A stretch of 64,000 nt of DNA from Isoetes taiwanensis (Eukaryota; Streptophyta; Lycopodiopsida; Isoetales; Isoetaceae). The stretch covers positions 36,996,826 to 37,060,825 of the forward strand of contig JAJEKV010000001.1 in NCBI GenBank assembly GCA_021234155.1. The letters run 5' to 3'. Under the pieces are notes generated by a model, which saw only the letters and a program-made list of their open reading frames with translations, did no database searches and was not told where the DNA came from. This document shows positions 1 through 12,006 of this stretch, in pieces (within the stretch, counting starts at the first letter, position 1; every line of letters starts with the position of its first letter). The position numbers and the translations under genes were made by a program.

Positions 1-377
1 ATGAAATGGATGGCTTTCACTACTTCTTATGCCTATAAATCCTTCAAAATCTACTGGGACTACCAAGAACAAAATAAATGCACCTGACACTGATCCAGGC
101 AGGGCCTAAACTTTCAAGGAACTTCTAACTTGTGTTATCTTACACGAGGAAATTTCCCATTAAAAGCAATTTATAAATCTGGACTTATATATGATATCTA
201 CAATGGTGCTACAAGGAAGATGAAGTAAAGGGACACATAGTATTTGGCTAGGAGAAAGCCTAGTCTCATAAACACATAAACTGAAGTAAATAATCAGTAG
301 ACCATAATCTTCTAGGTCTGAAAAGTAGCATGCCAGTGCTTATTAACTGTTAAGTGTTGTTTCCAATCTTTCTGCAG
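1..377 (+). other. Intronic or upstream sequence of the sulfate transporter gene
   Basis: No coding segment with protein similarity is visible here. The stretch ends in an acceptor (TTTCTGCAG) directly before the first recognisable transporter exon, so it is most simply an intron. The missing N-terminal exons would lie before the window. Confidence 0.5.
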
Positions 378-3214
378 ATGCAAGTTTCGTACCACCATTG
401 ATTTATGCAATTCTGGGAAGCTCAAGGGACATTGCTGTTGGTCCAGTTGCTGTGGTATCCATTTTGATTGGATCTTTACTACAGAAGGAAGCTGATCCAG
501 ATACTCCATTATACCTTGCTTCGGTGCTTACTGCCACATTCTTTGCAGGTGTTTTTGAGGCTGGTCTAGGCCTTTTAAGGTCTGGGTTCTGGCATTTCAC
601 ATTTATCATTTCCCCCCATGAATGCCACTGAAGATTGACTCTTTTCTCCTGACTCATGCAGGCTTGGTTTTGTTATCGACTTCCTTTCGCATGCTGCGAT
701 TGTCGGTTTCATGGCTGGAGCAGCTATAACAATTAGCTTGCAACAACTTAAAGGCTTCCTTGGGCTTAAAAAGTTCACGAGGAACACAGATTTCGTTTCT
801 GTTATGCACTCGATTTGGGGACAGACCAGCGATGTTAGTTATTTGCAACCAAATTCACTAGCAAAATTAGCCTGATGGATTTGGTTGATACCTGTTTGAG
901 TTAAGTTTTGTTAGATGATAAATCTTTGTTACCATCTGCCATTCTACATGCAGTGGCACTGGCCAACGATTGCACTTGGAACCTTTTTCTTGGCAAGCTT
1001 GCTCTTATTGAAGCTTATTGTAAGTCCTTTTTACCATCATACGTAAATTTGAATTTATTCGAATCCCAAATACCTGTTAGGTGAGGATCTGGTTATAGGC
1101 TATAACTTTAGTTTGATCTGACTTTTTGATGTGCCATGTAATGGCTGTCAAATCATACCTAGATCCTTCACATTGCAGGGTGGGAGTGTTCATAATCTCA
1201 TATCAAGTCAAATCATGAACTTGCCATCAAAATTTCCTGCAAAAAAGCATATTAGTTCACTTCCTTATTTCAAAGATATTTATGTGTATCAGAACTGAAA
1301 GAAGGTAACAACATGCTTTCAATTGGGAATACTGACCATGCTGCCATATTCAGAGCAAGAGGACGAAGTTATTTTGGGTAGCAGCGGTTGCACCACTAGC
1401 ATCCATTGTCTTATCAACAGCGCTTACCAAAATCTCAAAGCTCAACGAACATGGAGTTCAAATTGTCAGTCTAACCCTCAATTTTAAGAACTTCTGCAAT
1501 ATTAATGGATGCGTTTGATTTACTTAACGCAGGTGGGAGAACTAAAGCATGGAATAAATCCATCTTCTGTACATTTGCTCTTGTTTACAAGGCAACATAT
1601 TCCCAAAGTCATAAAGGTTGGCCTAATTGCAGCATTGATTGCTCTGACGGTAAGTCTTTGTTGATTGCATTTTAACAAAATGGATACGCTAAAGACATTT
1701 TACTATTTGCCATGCAGGAAGCTATTGCAATCGGGAGAACATTTGCATCTTTAAAAGAGTATCACATTGATGGAAACAAAGAAATGATTGCACTTGGTTT
1801 TATGAATATTGCTGGTTCTTGTATGTCATGCTATGTCACAACAGGTATTGGGGAAATATTTAGACAGCAAAATTCAGATTTTCAGATTCCTTATCTTGCA
1901 TATCACATGCTGGTGCAGGTTCATTTTCGCGGTCTGCAGTTAATTATAGCGCAGGATGCAAGACAGCTGCATCAAACATTGTAATGGCAGCTGTTGTGGG
2001 GCTTACATTATGGTTTCTTACACCTCTCTTCTACTACACACCCAAATGCATTCTTTCTGCTATCATTATTTCTGCAATCATAAACTTGGTGGATCTGAAG
2101 GCAGCACTCCTTATCTTCAGAGTTGACAAACTAGACTCTCTAGCTTGTGTTGGTGCCTTCTTAGGAGTTCTTTTCGTCTCTGTTGAGATTGGTCTTCTTA
2201 TTGCGGTAAGTCTTCCTAGGCATTTCGATTTGGGTTCTAATTTTATCGGAGCATGATTTCGGGAGCTATGCAGGTTTGTATTTCCATAGGAAAAATTCTG
2301 TTACACGTAACAAGGCCACATACAGCAATTCTGGGTAACATTCCAGGAACGAACATATATCGAAACGTTCAGCAGTATCCAGAAGCTTGCAGAATTGCTG
2401 GAATTATAATCGTGCGTATTGATGCGCCAATTTACTTCTCTAACTCCAACTACATTCGTGAAAGGTACGTGAAAACGTTTCAGCGATTTGGTGAGTATGA
2501 TGCACGAAAATGCTTGATAGCAAAGAATACTTCTTAGAGTTGGCATATAATTAGGATCTGTTTCGTAGTAGTTTCTGTATAGTTAGGAAGTAAGTAACAC
2601 GAAATCGTAGCATTTCATTTCGGAGTTACTGCTTTGAACCATGTCCAGGATCTCGCAATTTCAAAATTTCATGTCCGTCCTGGTGTCTCTCTTTTCCTTT
2701 TTTGGGTCCCAAGAATCTTAGCAATTGCTTGTTCAGAACCGCCATTTTAACATTCAACGTTTATACTTCTCAGAGTCTTAACGTGGATTCATGAAGAGGG
2801 GGAGATTCTCAAGACAACAGGGCGTCTACGTTTGCAATATGTCATCATAGATATGGCTCGTAAGTTTTGACTCGATTATTTCATGTTATTTATTTATATT
2901 GTGTATCAGTTCTTAACGTACATGGTTACAGCCATTACCACTGTAGACACTACAGGAATACATGTGTTCGAGGAGTTGAGTAAGATACTTAAGAAGGGAA
3001 ATATTCAGGTGAGCCACAGTCTTATGCTCTGCAACTTTGCATCCACATTAACTCTTCCTTGTGCATATTGCAGTTAGTTCTAGCTAACCCCAGCTCTATG
3101 GTAATTGAAAAATTCAGTCGAGCAAAGTTCATTGACCAACTAGGGGAACAGTGGGTTTTTCTTACAACTGCAGATGCTGTTCAGGTCTGCTCGGGATTAG
3201 TCGAATGCGCATGA
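378..3214 (+). CDS. SULTR-family sulfate/proton symporter, 5'-partial, 11 exons
   Basis: The product should be a plasma-membrane or organellar sulfate/H+ symporter of the plant SULTR (SLC26) family. Exons read at 378-579, 662-833, 954-1019, 1354-1464, 1533-1649, 1718-1844, 1919-2205, 2274-2464, 2774-2859, 2932-3008 and 3074-3214. All borders are GT-AG and phases agree throughout, giving about 525 codons. Landmarks in order are [66 protein letters not shown] and [16 protein letters not shown]-terminal STAS domain follows, with the segment [12 protein letters not shown], where SULTRs usually have DTSGI. The membrane core is continuous and the stop is in frame at 3212-3214. About 100 N-terminal residues expected for a roughly 650-residue SULTR are outside the window. 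I cannot assign the subgroup (1, 2 or 3) by eye. No stop or frameshift is seen, so it is probably functional. Confidence 0.92.
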
Positions 3215-3274
3215 ATAGGATATAGAATGTTACAGGCAAATTTAAGTTAATAAAAAAGAAAAGCATATCCCTTA

Positions 3275-3601
3275 GTGGAGTTCAACTTCAACCAGCTTGT
3301 TGTCATCTACTCTACATCTCTTACAAAAGAAATCCATGGCAGTTTAACAGCTTTTGAAAACTTCTGTTTTCTTACAAATCGATTAAGGCTTGGCATTAGT
3401 ATTGGCAAACACAAACATTCTTTTTCCTATGGCATCAACATTCATGGTCGAAATTTGAAAACTATTCATCAATTTTTCTCAATTTCTGATCCCAATCTTG
3501 AACCTCTGCAAAACTTCCCAACATTATTTGATGCTTACAAGAATCGGAGAGCTGAAGCAGCAACCAACTACCTGGCAGAATTGAATCACCAAAGAAATTA
3601 A
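3275..3601 (+). CDS. Unrecognised 108-codon ORF downstream of the sulfate transporter
   Basis: This open frame starts 60 bases after the transporter stop. The 108 residues show no signal peptide, membrane segment or motif that I recognise. It may lie in the transporter's 3' UTR or be chance. There is no evidence of expression and no family resemblance. Confidence 0.15.
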   Translation: MEFNFNQLVVIYSTSLTKEIHGSLTAFENFCFLTNRLRLGISIGKHKHSFSYGINIHGRNLKTIHQFFSISDPNLEPLQNFPTLFDAYKNRRAEAATNYLAELNHQRN

Positions 3602-4822
3602 AATACAATTTGGACCTATATGTAATTTATAAATTTGGACGCAATCCAAAATCTACGTACATCAAAAAATCCTTCCCACATAGGCTACATGTTTGCATAA
3701 ATCGCTGTGTCTTTACATATAAAACGTGATGGACTCGCGCCTCCTCTTCCCTAAACTCAAAACCGGCAATCTGTTTCATGTTATATAGGCATGAACTGCA
3801 AAATTACTGTTGCATCTAACAACTGCATGACAGTGAATCCACATATACACTTTCATCTAATCCAATGTCAAAACGTCCGTTAGAAGCAAACGGCCCCCCT
3901 GCTGCTGTCTTCCTGCTAATGGGAAAACCACGCCAAGTGTACAGTGGCTGATAACGGGGGCCAGAAATACCACAAAAATGCCACGGTGGCTGATAACGGG
4001 TGGCCAGAAATACCACAAAAAAGTCCGGAAATACCACATCCTGAACTCTAAATACGGACATCCGCAGTCCGCAGGTAATAGGCAGTCCCCCGTCAAGGAT
4101 ATTCCCTCTCTCATATAATCACATGATAAATTTGGAGGGTATGCTTCATCTAGTCATCCAATTCGTATCAATCCGACAAGCTGAAAGAAGGCCAACAAAT
4201 GTGAACTCGTCTGGGCACATGCTTCTAGAAGATTAAGAAATTTGGCTCTATCATGCTTTTGCTTTATATTTGATAGCCTCATTTTTTGTACCATTAATTC
4301 ACAGAATCTACCAAAGAATATACCATATCCTTGAAGCTTGGTTGTGCACCAAAAAATAAGATGGGTCAAACTGACTTTTCCACGTCACCCTATGATTTAA
4401 AAACCTCTAACAGGATGAAGTCAATGTACACAATTGGCCGAAAATAAGACAAGTGCCAAAGTAGCTTTGCATGTAACAAAGGGGATTTGAACCCCACTGA
4501 GTTCAATCTATACCACAATGCAAGATTTGAAAAACACCAGTTGAATCAGACATGAAGAGCACCGAGTTGAATCGATGATACCTGCTTAAGAAGAACAATG
4601 GCAAACATAAACTAAATACAAACTATTAAGTGAAGTTCTGGCACAAAATGTGGCAGAAAAGCGATTGACAACAGTGAAAGCAATTAGATAGATGGATAGG
4701 AAACTGTGCTACATCAGGTGAAGGGTGTCTAAGCTTGCCATGAAAAACAAAAATAAAAAAATAGAGGGGCAAGAAAACCCATCAAAATAACCAATTGCAG
4801 GTTCTGCAGTGTTATGCCTTTT
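3602..4822. other. Spacer between sulfate transporter and copia element
   Basis: No gene is recognised. The stretch holds a 42-bp tandem repeat (3944-4027) and otherwise AT-rich unique-looking DNA. A segment near 4480-4500 reads like a tRNA T-arm (GGGGTTCAAATCCCC on the minus strand), but no complete tRNA can be folded around it. Confidence 0.4.
3944..4027. repeat. Two-unit 42-bp tandem repeat
   Basis: The unit starting GTGGCTGATAACGGG and continuing CCAGAAATACCACAAAAA occurs at 3944 and again at 3986 with few differences. A shorter echo (GGAAATACCACA) follows near 4025. Confidence 0.8.
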
Positions 4823-5089
4823 TGAAAAATGATAATGCACTTAATGTATTAACTTCTACTAATGACCAACTAGACTTTTGCAAATATTATAGGATCATGG
4901 ATACAATTCAACCAACATCACAATGTGAACTTCAAAATTTAAAATGAACCATTGAGAAGTTATTGTTCAAATGGTATTGACTTCTTTACTGTAGCAACAT
5001 TGACCGAGAGCCCAAGCATTCCTGTATGCAACTAGCCAAATTCGCCTTGTATCTGCAATCTCCTTCTCCTTCTTAATTTATAGGGCCAG
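4823..5089 (-). repeat. Downstream (3') LTR of the first copia element
   Basis: It begins TGAAAAATGATAATGC on the plus strand and matches 10893-11163 along its length. Similarity is clear up to about 5080; the last bases (to a CA at 5088-5089) are a guess. Confidence 0.8.
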
Positions 5090-5520
5090 ACCTCACCGAT
5101 TGGGTGCAGATCCGGTCGCTCTGGAAATTCTTTCGGCATCTACAAGTCGTGTTGCTATGCTTAACATATTTCCAAATTCAAATCCGAATTTGGCTCCCAC
5201 CGAGATTAACCCTAAGTTCATACTTTTGTTTCAATGGTCTTCAAAATATAATACTCAACCTCAACCTATGTTATATAAACCATAGGTTTTATTTGATCTA
5301 TATTCCTTCTAGTATTGAACCATGAAATCCTTAATCTCTGATATGAATTTGAAAGAACTTTTCCTTCATTCCCCTTTCTTTCAAATTCAAAGGTAGTTTG
5401 TACAGGTTGTATTATTGTTCTAATAGTGTTCTACTGCATCAGGTTTGTCATTCTTTTTCAAATGTAACGTTTCTGCTTTAAACAGATTCTATAACTCTCA
5501 AGTTACATTTGAACTTAGTG
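5090..5520. other. Region between 3' LTR and RNase H remnant of the copia element
   Basis: No conserved coding motif is visible. It should correspond to the 3' untranslated and C-terminal part of pol, but no clear polypurine tract was identified. Small open frames here show no similarity to known proteins. Confidence 0.4.
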
Positions 5521-6295
5521 AACTTAATCTCAGGTAAACCTTTGGTTAGCACATCTGCAAGTTGCTCATATTGTGCTAATATACTCAACTGCTATTATAC
5601 CCTTTGTGACCATATCCCTGATAAAATGAATATGTAACTCTATATGCTTGGTCCTTTGGTGCAATATTGGATTTCTCGTGATGGCTATGCAACTTAGGCT
5701 ATTTGAATAAAGTACTATAGGCAAGCTTTAACATATCTTTAATTCATTTAGAAGACGCCTAGTCCATGCTATTTCCTTTGTTGCCAAAGTTGTTGAGTTG
5801 TGTTCAGCTTCTGCAGTGGATATAGCTACACAAGATTGTTTCTTGCTCTTCCAAGCAACAGTTGCTCCTCCTAACATAAGGCAAAACCCTGAGGTTGATC
5901 TCCTAGTGTCTAAATCACTTCTTCAGTCTGCATGCATAACCAGTTAGTGTCAAGTCATTATTAGTATATGTCAGCCCATGATTAATTGTGTATTTCAAGT
6001 ATCTCGACACTCTTTTAGCAGTTGTCCAGTGTTGGTATCCAGAGTTATTACTGAATTTGCTCAGTAAGCTGATGGTAAAGGCAATGCCAGGCTTTGTGTT
6101 ATTTGAAATAAAGAGTACGCAACCTTGTATGGCACATTTTCCATTTGCATCAATTCTGTTTCTGTTTTGGGACTCATATCTGAAGACAATTTGAGTCCTT
6201 GTGCTATAGGTATTCCGCTTGAAATCTTATAGTATTTTGCGAATCTTGTTATACAGTATAGCAAATTTTGTACTTGCATACCCCACAAACGAGGA
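5521..6295 (-). pseudogene. Copia pol remnant: end of RT and RNase H
   Basis: Read on the minus strand, 6061-6288 gives the RT C-terminal signature PIAQGLKLSSDMSPKTE. Lower coordinates give a broken copia RNase H domain: a segment like the usual T(S)AEAEY box near 5800 and a truncated histidine-rich tail near 5620. Several in-frame stops and shifts are present. The segment belongs with the RT at 7.6-8.4 kb but is separated from it by foreign DNA. Confidence 0.75.
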
Positions 6296-7560
6296 ACTTT
6301 ACGTACAGTGTAGATTAAGGAATAAGGGGTGAATATGCCTATCCAACAGCTCTCGTTGCCCTACGTCACCCCCCGTGTGAATATGCACCCAAACCAAAGG
6401 GGGTTTAAGGGGGATTTTAATTTAAATGTGTTGAACCCAATGGTTGTATTAATTAATGTCAATGGTAGTTATGTGTTGGTTGTTAATGTCAATGGTTGTT
6501 ATGTGTTGGTTGTTACGTGTTGGTTGTTATGTGTTGGGGGATTTAATTTTTATATGTTGGATGTTAATGGTTTGTGTTGCAAAAAAAAAAATTTGGCCCC
6601 TTCGGGGCCCTTAGGACCAGGTGTGACAAAAAATTTAGAATTCAAACCAGAAAGAAACTAAAATTCATTTGAGGCTTTCATCACCTGTAGCTTTTGAATT
6701 TCATCACAATAAAACAAATAGAACATAAGTAAAAGTTACCATAAAGATAGAGCAGATTGATCCCATTATTCTGAAAGTCATAAAGTTTGCAACACCCATA
6801 CACAAACATTTTTCAACTGGAATTTAACAGCAGCCTTTGGCCTCCATGGATTCTTGTGGTGAGAAACCAAAGTGGGAAACTTTTCTACTTGTTAGCACAA
6901 GGATCTAGAAGCCTTGGAATTTGCTTAATAACTGCCTCAAAATCTAAAAATGCATGGTAATTTTTTGCAAGCTTCATTCGGAATGAGCCATCAAATAATA
7001 TCCAATAGCGCAATCCTGTATTAATCAACTAATATGATGTGAAAGCCTACCAAACCCGGACGAAAAAATGTTGTTTTAGCATAGATAACTTAACCAAACA
7101 TATCCATATCATACATTATCAAAAAGATCTCGGAGAGAGCTTTCCAACGCAATAAAAATCATCTCAAACAGAGCTCTGGATCAAAAGTTATGATAAGAAA
7201 TGTGTTGTCGGCGGGGAAACTGCACTACATGCGCCCTTCAAGCCCTTCATGTGCCCATTATGCACCACACACACAAAAAGAGGGCTTTTGTTGTGAGCCA
7301 TTGGTTGTTGACCATTATGCACCACACACATAAAAAAAAGGGCTTTTGTTGCGAGCCATTGGTTGTTGACCATTGGAAAAAAAAAGGCTAAAATCAATGG
7401 CTCAAAAATGGTGCACTCTAGATGTACGCATTAGTACATCCATTTGAATACATCACGAAATCATAGGAAAACCTTAGTGAAAAACGTACAAAAACATAAA
7501 GAAAACCCTATGTTATTATGCTACATATTAAATCTTTTAAGCGTACCCTAAATGTCACAT
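6296..7560. other. Non-copia DNA inserted in the copia pol region
   Basis: Copia similarity stops near 6295 and resumes near 7580. The intervening 1.2-1.3 kb contains a minisatellite (6440-6545, units like GTCAATGGTTGTTATGTGTT), a perfect GC hairpin GGCCCCTTCGGGGCC (about 6594-6608), and a 57-bp tandem repeat (7256-7371). No transposase or terminal inverted repeat was found. ACGTACA occurs near both borders but is too weak to call a target duplication. Confidence 0.6.
7256..7371. repeat. Two-unit 57-bp tandem repeat
   Basis: The unit begins CATTATGCACCACACACA, includes GGGCTTTTGTTG and ends GGTTGTTGAC. It starts at 7256 and again at 7313, with small differences in the A-run. Confidence 0.85.
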
Positions 7561-7584
7561 GTCTATGTAATTGTCAATCGTCCC

Positions 7585-8400
7585 TGCCAACTTCCATTCC
7601 AAGAAACCTCTTCAACTGCCCTAGATCTACCATCTGAAATTTATTCTATAGTATCCGTTTATAGTGATCTAACACATTTGCGTCACTTGCAACCATAATA
7701 TTATCATCCACATATAGTGCTATGATACAAAAGTGACTTCCCTTGTTTAGGATATGCATGTTCCCATCATTCATAAATTTTATGAACCCTTGATCTTGTA
7801 AATACTGATCTATGCACTTGTACCACAACCTTGGAGACTGTTTTAATCCATAGACAGCTCGTTTAAGTTTCCAAACTATGCCATCCTATTTATCTTCAAA
7901 TCCAAGTGCTTGTTTCATTTAGACCTCTTTATCAATCTCTGCATTTAGAAACACAGCTGACATCCATGTGGTGCACTTCCAGATTATTTGCATTTGCAAA
8001 AGCTAGCAAAATTCTTATGCTTGTCAACTTTACAATGGGTGAGAAAGTTTCATCATAGTCCATACCTTTCCTTTGTGTAAATTCTTGTGCAACCAGTCTA
8101 GCCTTTTATTTTTGTTCTCCATTAGCTCCTGTTTTAAGTTTGAAAGTCCATTTGCTTCCTATAATATTATTACCTTCAGGAGCAGTCACGACTTAGTATA
8201 TGTTGGTCCTGTCAAATGCATTTATTTCTTCCCTCATAGCTTGTTTCCAATGTTCAGATTCCTCAGAGTATATAGCCTCCTCATAACTTAATGGAACCTT
8301 TAACTCAAATATTGCTAGTACCTGGTTTATATCCACTAGTTCATTGAGCAGTCTTTTACTTTGTCCATCTTCTGTTCTACCAAATTCTGATGTATCCATG
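7585..8400 (-). pseudogene. Copia reverse transcriptase remnant
   Basis: On the minus strand the RT reads from 8399 (HWKQAMREEINAFDRT) through segments like GSKWTFKLK to the catalytic YVDD box in ALYVDDNIMVASD (about 7680-7710), then FQMVDLGQLKRFLGMEV. Stops occur between these blocks and the frame shifts several times, so no polyprotein can be made. The YVDD residues themselves are intact. Confidence 0.85.
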
Positions 8401-8483
8401 TTTAATTCCTTCTTAAGTCTTTCAACTTCTGATCTCCTTTTTTTTTGTCTTTTGTGACTTGCTGTGAAACTTGTTCATCCCCT

Positions 8484-9890
8484 TCAGGCTCTATTCCCAT
8501 TTGTGTTCCCTTGGATTTGCACTTGTTCCCTTTCTGCATCACTATCAACATCAGATATAATGTTGTCTTGTGGGTTTTCCTCCCTAAGCTTTGTTTCCTT
8601 ATTCTCCAATCTTTTATCTGTAAAGCGTGTTCTCATCAAACACCACATCTCTACTGATAATGATTTGTCTCTTACGCACATCAAATAGTCTATAAGCTTT
8701 AGCTTGCTCATCATAGCCTGCCAGAAAACATTTTTCAGCCCTGCCATCTAATTTCTTTCTAAGTTCCTTTGGAACATGAACAAAAGCCATACATCCATAT
8801 GCCTTAAACATTTCATATGTTGGCATGTTTCCATTCCACATCTCCTCAGGGGTTTTACTTGATAGATGAGGAAGGCAACTTGTTCTGAATTAGTACAGCT
8901 GTTTTAACTACTTCATCCCATAAAAAATTTGGTATACCTGAGTGTTTTAGCATGGATCGAACAACATCTAGAATTGTCCTATTCTTCCTCTCTGCTACAC
9001 CATTTTGTTGAGGTGTATATCTGCAAGTTAGTTGTTTTCTAATCCCATGATCTCTGCAATATTTCTTGAATTCTCCTAAAAGAAATTCCCCTCCCCTGTC
9101 AACTTGGTACATTTAATTTTTCTTCCCGTTTGTCTCTCCATTTCTCGCTCAAACAGTTTATATGCTGCAAAGGCTTGATCCTTATGTTTTAAGTTGTAAC
9201 ACTTAGTTTTCCTTGAATAATCATCTATAAATATTATAAAGAATCTTTTTCCTGTCATGCTGGTCACATTAATTGGTCCACATAGGTCAGTGTGTATTAG
9301 ATCCAATATGCCCTTTGCTCTTTTTTTGACCTTTTAAAACTTTGTCTGGTGTGGTTTCCTAGCAAACATCCTTCACAAATAAGGTTATCATTTTGTTCCT
9401 CTGCCATAATCAGTCCTTTCTTAATCATGTAACGTATATTGTTCATGTGAGTATGACTTAGCCTTTCATGCCATTTCCTAGCAGTGACAAAGTTTATGGT
9501 ACCTTCAACATTTAGTCTATCAAGTGCAAATAAATTGCCCACTCTTTTTGCGAGAAACTTTAATTCATTGCCAAAGAAAATGTTACAATGAGTTTTCTGA
9601 AAGCACACTCTATATCCTAGGTCAACTAATTGGCTAACATAAATTAAATTTCTGATAATAGATGGTACACACAAAACATTCTTAAGCTGTACAGGCTTTC
9701 CAGTTAAATCATAAATCTCCAACATTCTAGCCTCTACTTGCTGCAAATTTCCATCTCCGAGTTGGATATAGCTTGAACTTTTCCTGATTTTGTTCTTAAG
9801 GTCACTTGCTTATTTGATTACACATCTCTCAGCTCCTGAATCTAGAACAAGCAAGTTATTTTTATCCTTAGTCTTATTGACAGACAAAGT
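8484..9890 (-). pseudogene. Copia protease and integrase remnant
   Basis: In minus-strand order there is a protease active-site segment LVLDSGAE (near 9840), then the gag-pre-integrase zinc region KWHERLSHTHMNN...CEGCLLGNH (9297-9500). The integrase core follows with HTDLCGPIN, FIIFIDDYSRKTK, VDRGGEF and YTPQQNGVAERKNRT (9306 down to 8855). The integrase C-terminal block FKAYGCMAFVHVPKELRKKLD follows at about 8820-8750. The D, D, E residues are recognisable, but three frameshifts split the reading frame. Confidence 0.87.
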
Positions 9891-10892
9891 ATTGAAATAT
9901 TCATTACCTCTTCATTTTCGTCCACATCCTCCTTTTCTGTTGTGCTTACTGCGGAGCTGTTTCTCCCACTTCCACTTCCCCTATTGTAGTATTTTCCTCT
10001 AGTGTTTACTTTAAGGTCACCTCTACCCCTTCCTTTAGCAAAATCTTTAGGACTAGAGCAATTTGCAGCCTGATGCCCCCAGATCATCATAATTAAAACA
10101 TCTGTTATCCTTTGCCAACTTAGGACAATTGAATTTCAGATGACCATAATTGTTGCAATGATAGCAAGGTCCTAATTTGCTTTTGTCCTTTCTGCCTTTT
10201 CCCCTTCCATCATACAAGATCTCAGAGTGCTCTTCTTGCTCTCCTATTAATTTCTGTTGTTCAAGTTCTATTTTTACCATTAATTCAGCATCTTCTCTAG
10301 ACTTGGCAATGTTTCTAACAAGGGTAGATAAATGATCATAATCAAAGAATGCTCGTGCAATAGACATTACCTGATGTTCATTAGTTATCATGACTCATGC
10401 TGCCTCTAAGACAGCATCTAAATTGTGAAATCTCTGAAAGAATTATGCTATGTCATCTTTTTCATGAAATTTCAAATTTCTGAGTTCCCTATCGAGGACA
10501 TCCAACTGAGATGAGGTCTTATTCTCATAAGTTTTAATGAGAAATTTCCAGATTGCTCTTGGATTCATGCCTCTTACTTTCAATAGAATACTAGGGCCTA
10601 GTTTAACTGTAACAATGCTCTAAGCTTCAATTAACTTAGCATTCATATTGGAGCTAGTTACCTCTGCACCAGAACTGGAGCCTTCTCGTGAGTAATAATT
10701 ACAGCTGATGTTTCATTGACTTCATCATTATCAGCATCTTCTCCAACATATGACCACAGTCCTTCCACTTCCAAGATCGCTTTGATCTTTTTTTTCCATA
10801 CTTGAAAGCCTCTTGTACCTTTAAACACCTCTATTGCACTCAACAATGATGCACCCAGTCTAGTAGTCATTTGTGTTAGCTCTGGTACCAAA
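9891..10892 (-). pseudogene. Copia gag (nucleocapsid) remnant
   Basis: Gag starts close to the primer binding site (10891 downwards) with MTTRLGASLLSAIEVFKGTR. It continues through a UBN2-like gag core to a CCHC zinc knuckle, CYHCNNYGHLKFNC (CX2CX4HX4C, about 10170-10130). A second, mutated knuckle (CFNYDD...GHQAANC) and an RG-rich linker follow. Stops at about 10655 and between 10391 and 10655 break it. Confidence 0.82.
10879..10892 (-). promoter_or_regulatory. Copia primer binding site (initiator tRNA-Met type)
   Basis: The minus strand reads TTTGGTACCAGAGC immediately inside the LTR. Plant copia elements typically carry TTGGTATCAGAGC here, so one base differs. It fixes the element's orientation as minus. 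Confidence 0.8.
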
Positions 10893-11163
10893 TGAAAAAT
10901 GATAATGCGCTTAATGTATTAACGTGTACTAATGACCAACTAGACTTTTGGCAAATATTACAGGATCATAGATACAATTCAACCAACAAAACAATGTGAA
11001 CTTCAAAATTCAAAATGAACCATTGAGAAATTACTGTTCAAATGGTATTGACTTCTTTACTGTAGCAACATTGACCGAGAGCCCAAGCATTCCTGTATGC
11101 AACTAGCCGAATTTGCCTTGTATCTGCAATCTCCTTCTTCTTCTTAAATTATGGAGAAGGTCA
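10893..11163 (-). repeat. Upstream (5') LTR of the first copia element
   Basis: This is a direct repeat of 4823-5089. The inner edge is fixed by TG at 10893-10894 next to the primer binding site; the outer edge is uncertain by about 15 bp. Confidence 0.8.
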
Positions 11164-11287
11164 AGCGCGACATGGAAAAGGTGATAGCATTTATTGATCT
11201 CTATGCATCTCAATCTCTGAATTTCTATTTCAGGTTTATAATATGTCAGATTTATGATTTTCAAAAACGTATTCTTGCATTTATGAG

Positions 11288-11891
11288 TTGTATATGCAGG
11301 TTGCAAATGCTTTAGCTACCGAGTTACGCACTCATTTCCTACCGGATGGAGTATTAGATGCGTTAGGCATCATATTTCCACATTCTTGGAACCAAGTGCT
11401 CTCGGAGGAAGGTATTTCGAGATTATTCAGAGCCAAAGGTAAGGTAATAAAAGAGCACTTTTGTTGTAAAAGAAATTTCAGTGATCGGCAGATTGAGGCA
11501 CTTAGATTACCATAAATTAACAAAACAAGCTCCTCTCTTTGATAATACTATGTACAAGCAATTTGGGGAACTTGAGGACCCTCTAGATTTTGGCGCAGTT
11601 ACTCGATTATGGCAGAAGCTTGGATCAAATACCCTCTTACGTGTGGCCATCTCAGAATACTTTAAACTTGCAGAGTTATGTTTATGCATGGTACTAGGCA
11701 GTGTTCAAGATGAGAGGTGCTTTTCCACAATGAATTTTGTGAAGGACAAGCTTAGACACAGACTTGATGGGAATTTGGCAACAATGAGATTATATTCTGC
11801 TACCATAATATTTATGAGTTTCCATATGAGAAGGCATTCCAACTTTGATCTAATGCTTGCAAACCAAGAGGGATTAATAAAACTGTTATAA
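11288..11891 (+). pseudogene. hAT transposase C-terminal remnant
   Basis: Two overlapping frames (11288-11515 and 11481-11891) together resemble the C-terminal part of plant hAT-type transposases. The second contains the dimerisation block SVQDERCFSTMNFVKDKLRHRL, whose usual form is SVE-ER-FS-M--IK---RN-L. A +1 shift near 11490 separates them. The N-terminal zinc finger and catalytic core are absent. A LINE is inserted about 110 bp downstream. Confidence 0.72.
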
Positions 11892-12006
11892 ATACTTTGA
11901 AGACAATTCAAGAACAAACTGGGGATGCAACAGAAGAAAGCAATGGAATAAGCATCGTATATACTTTTGAATGAGTAAGTTCTTAATTTCGTCATTGAAA
12001 TACTGT

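Larger units (their letters stand above)
4823..11163 (-). mobile_element. Degenerate Ty1/copia retrotransposon, minus strand
   Basis: Two direct terminal repeats of about 265 bp (near 4823-5089 and 10893-11163) enclose gag, protease, integrase, reverse transcriptase and RNase H remnants in copia order on the minus strand. Next to the upstream LTR is a primer binding site complementary to initiator tRNA-Met (10879-10892). Stops and frameshifts break every domain, and about 1.2 kb of unrelated DNA separates RT from RNase H. The LTRs differ at many positions, so the insertion is old. No convincing 5-bp target duplication was found, partly because the outer LTR edges are unclear. Confidence 0.88.

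Noticed and set aside
4478-4500. Second tRNA T-arm-like word (GGGGTTCAAATCCCC, minus strand)
   Set aside because: Only one arm is present; the flanks do not complete a cloverleaf.
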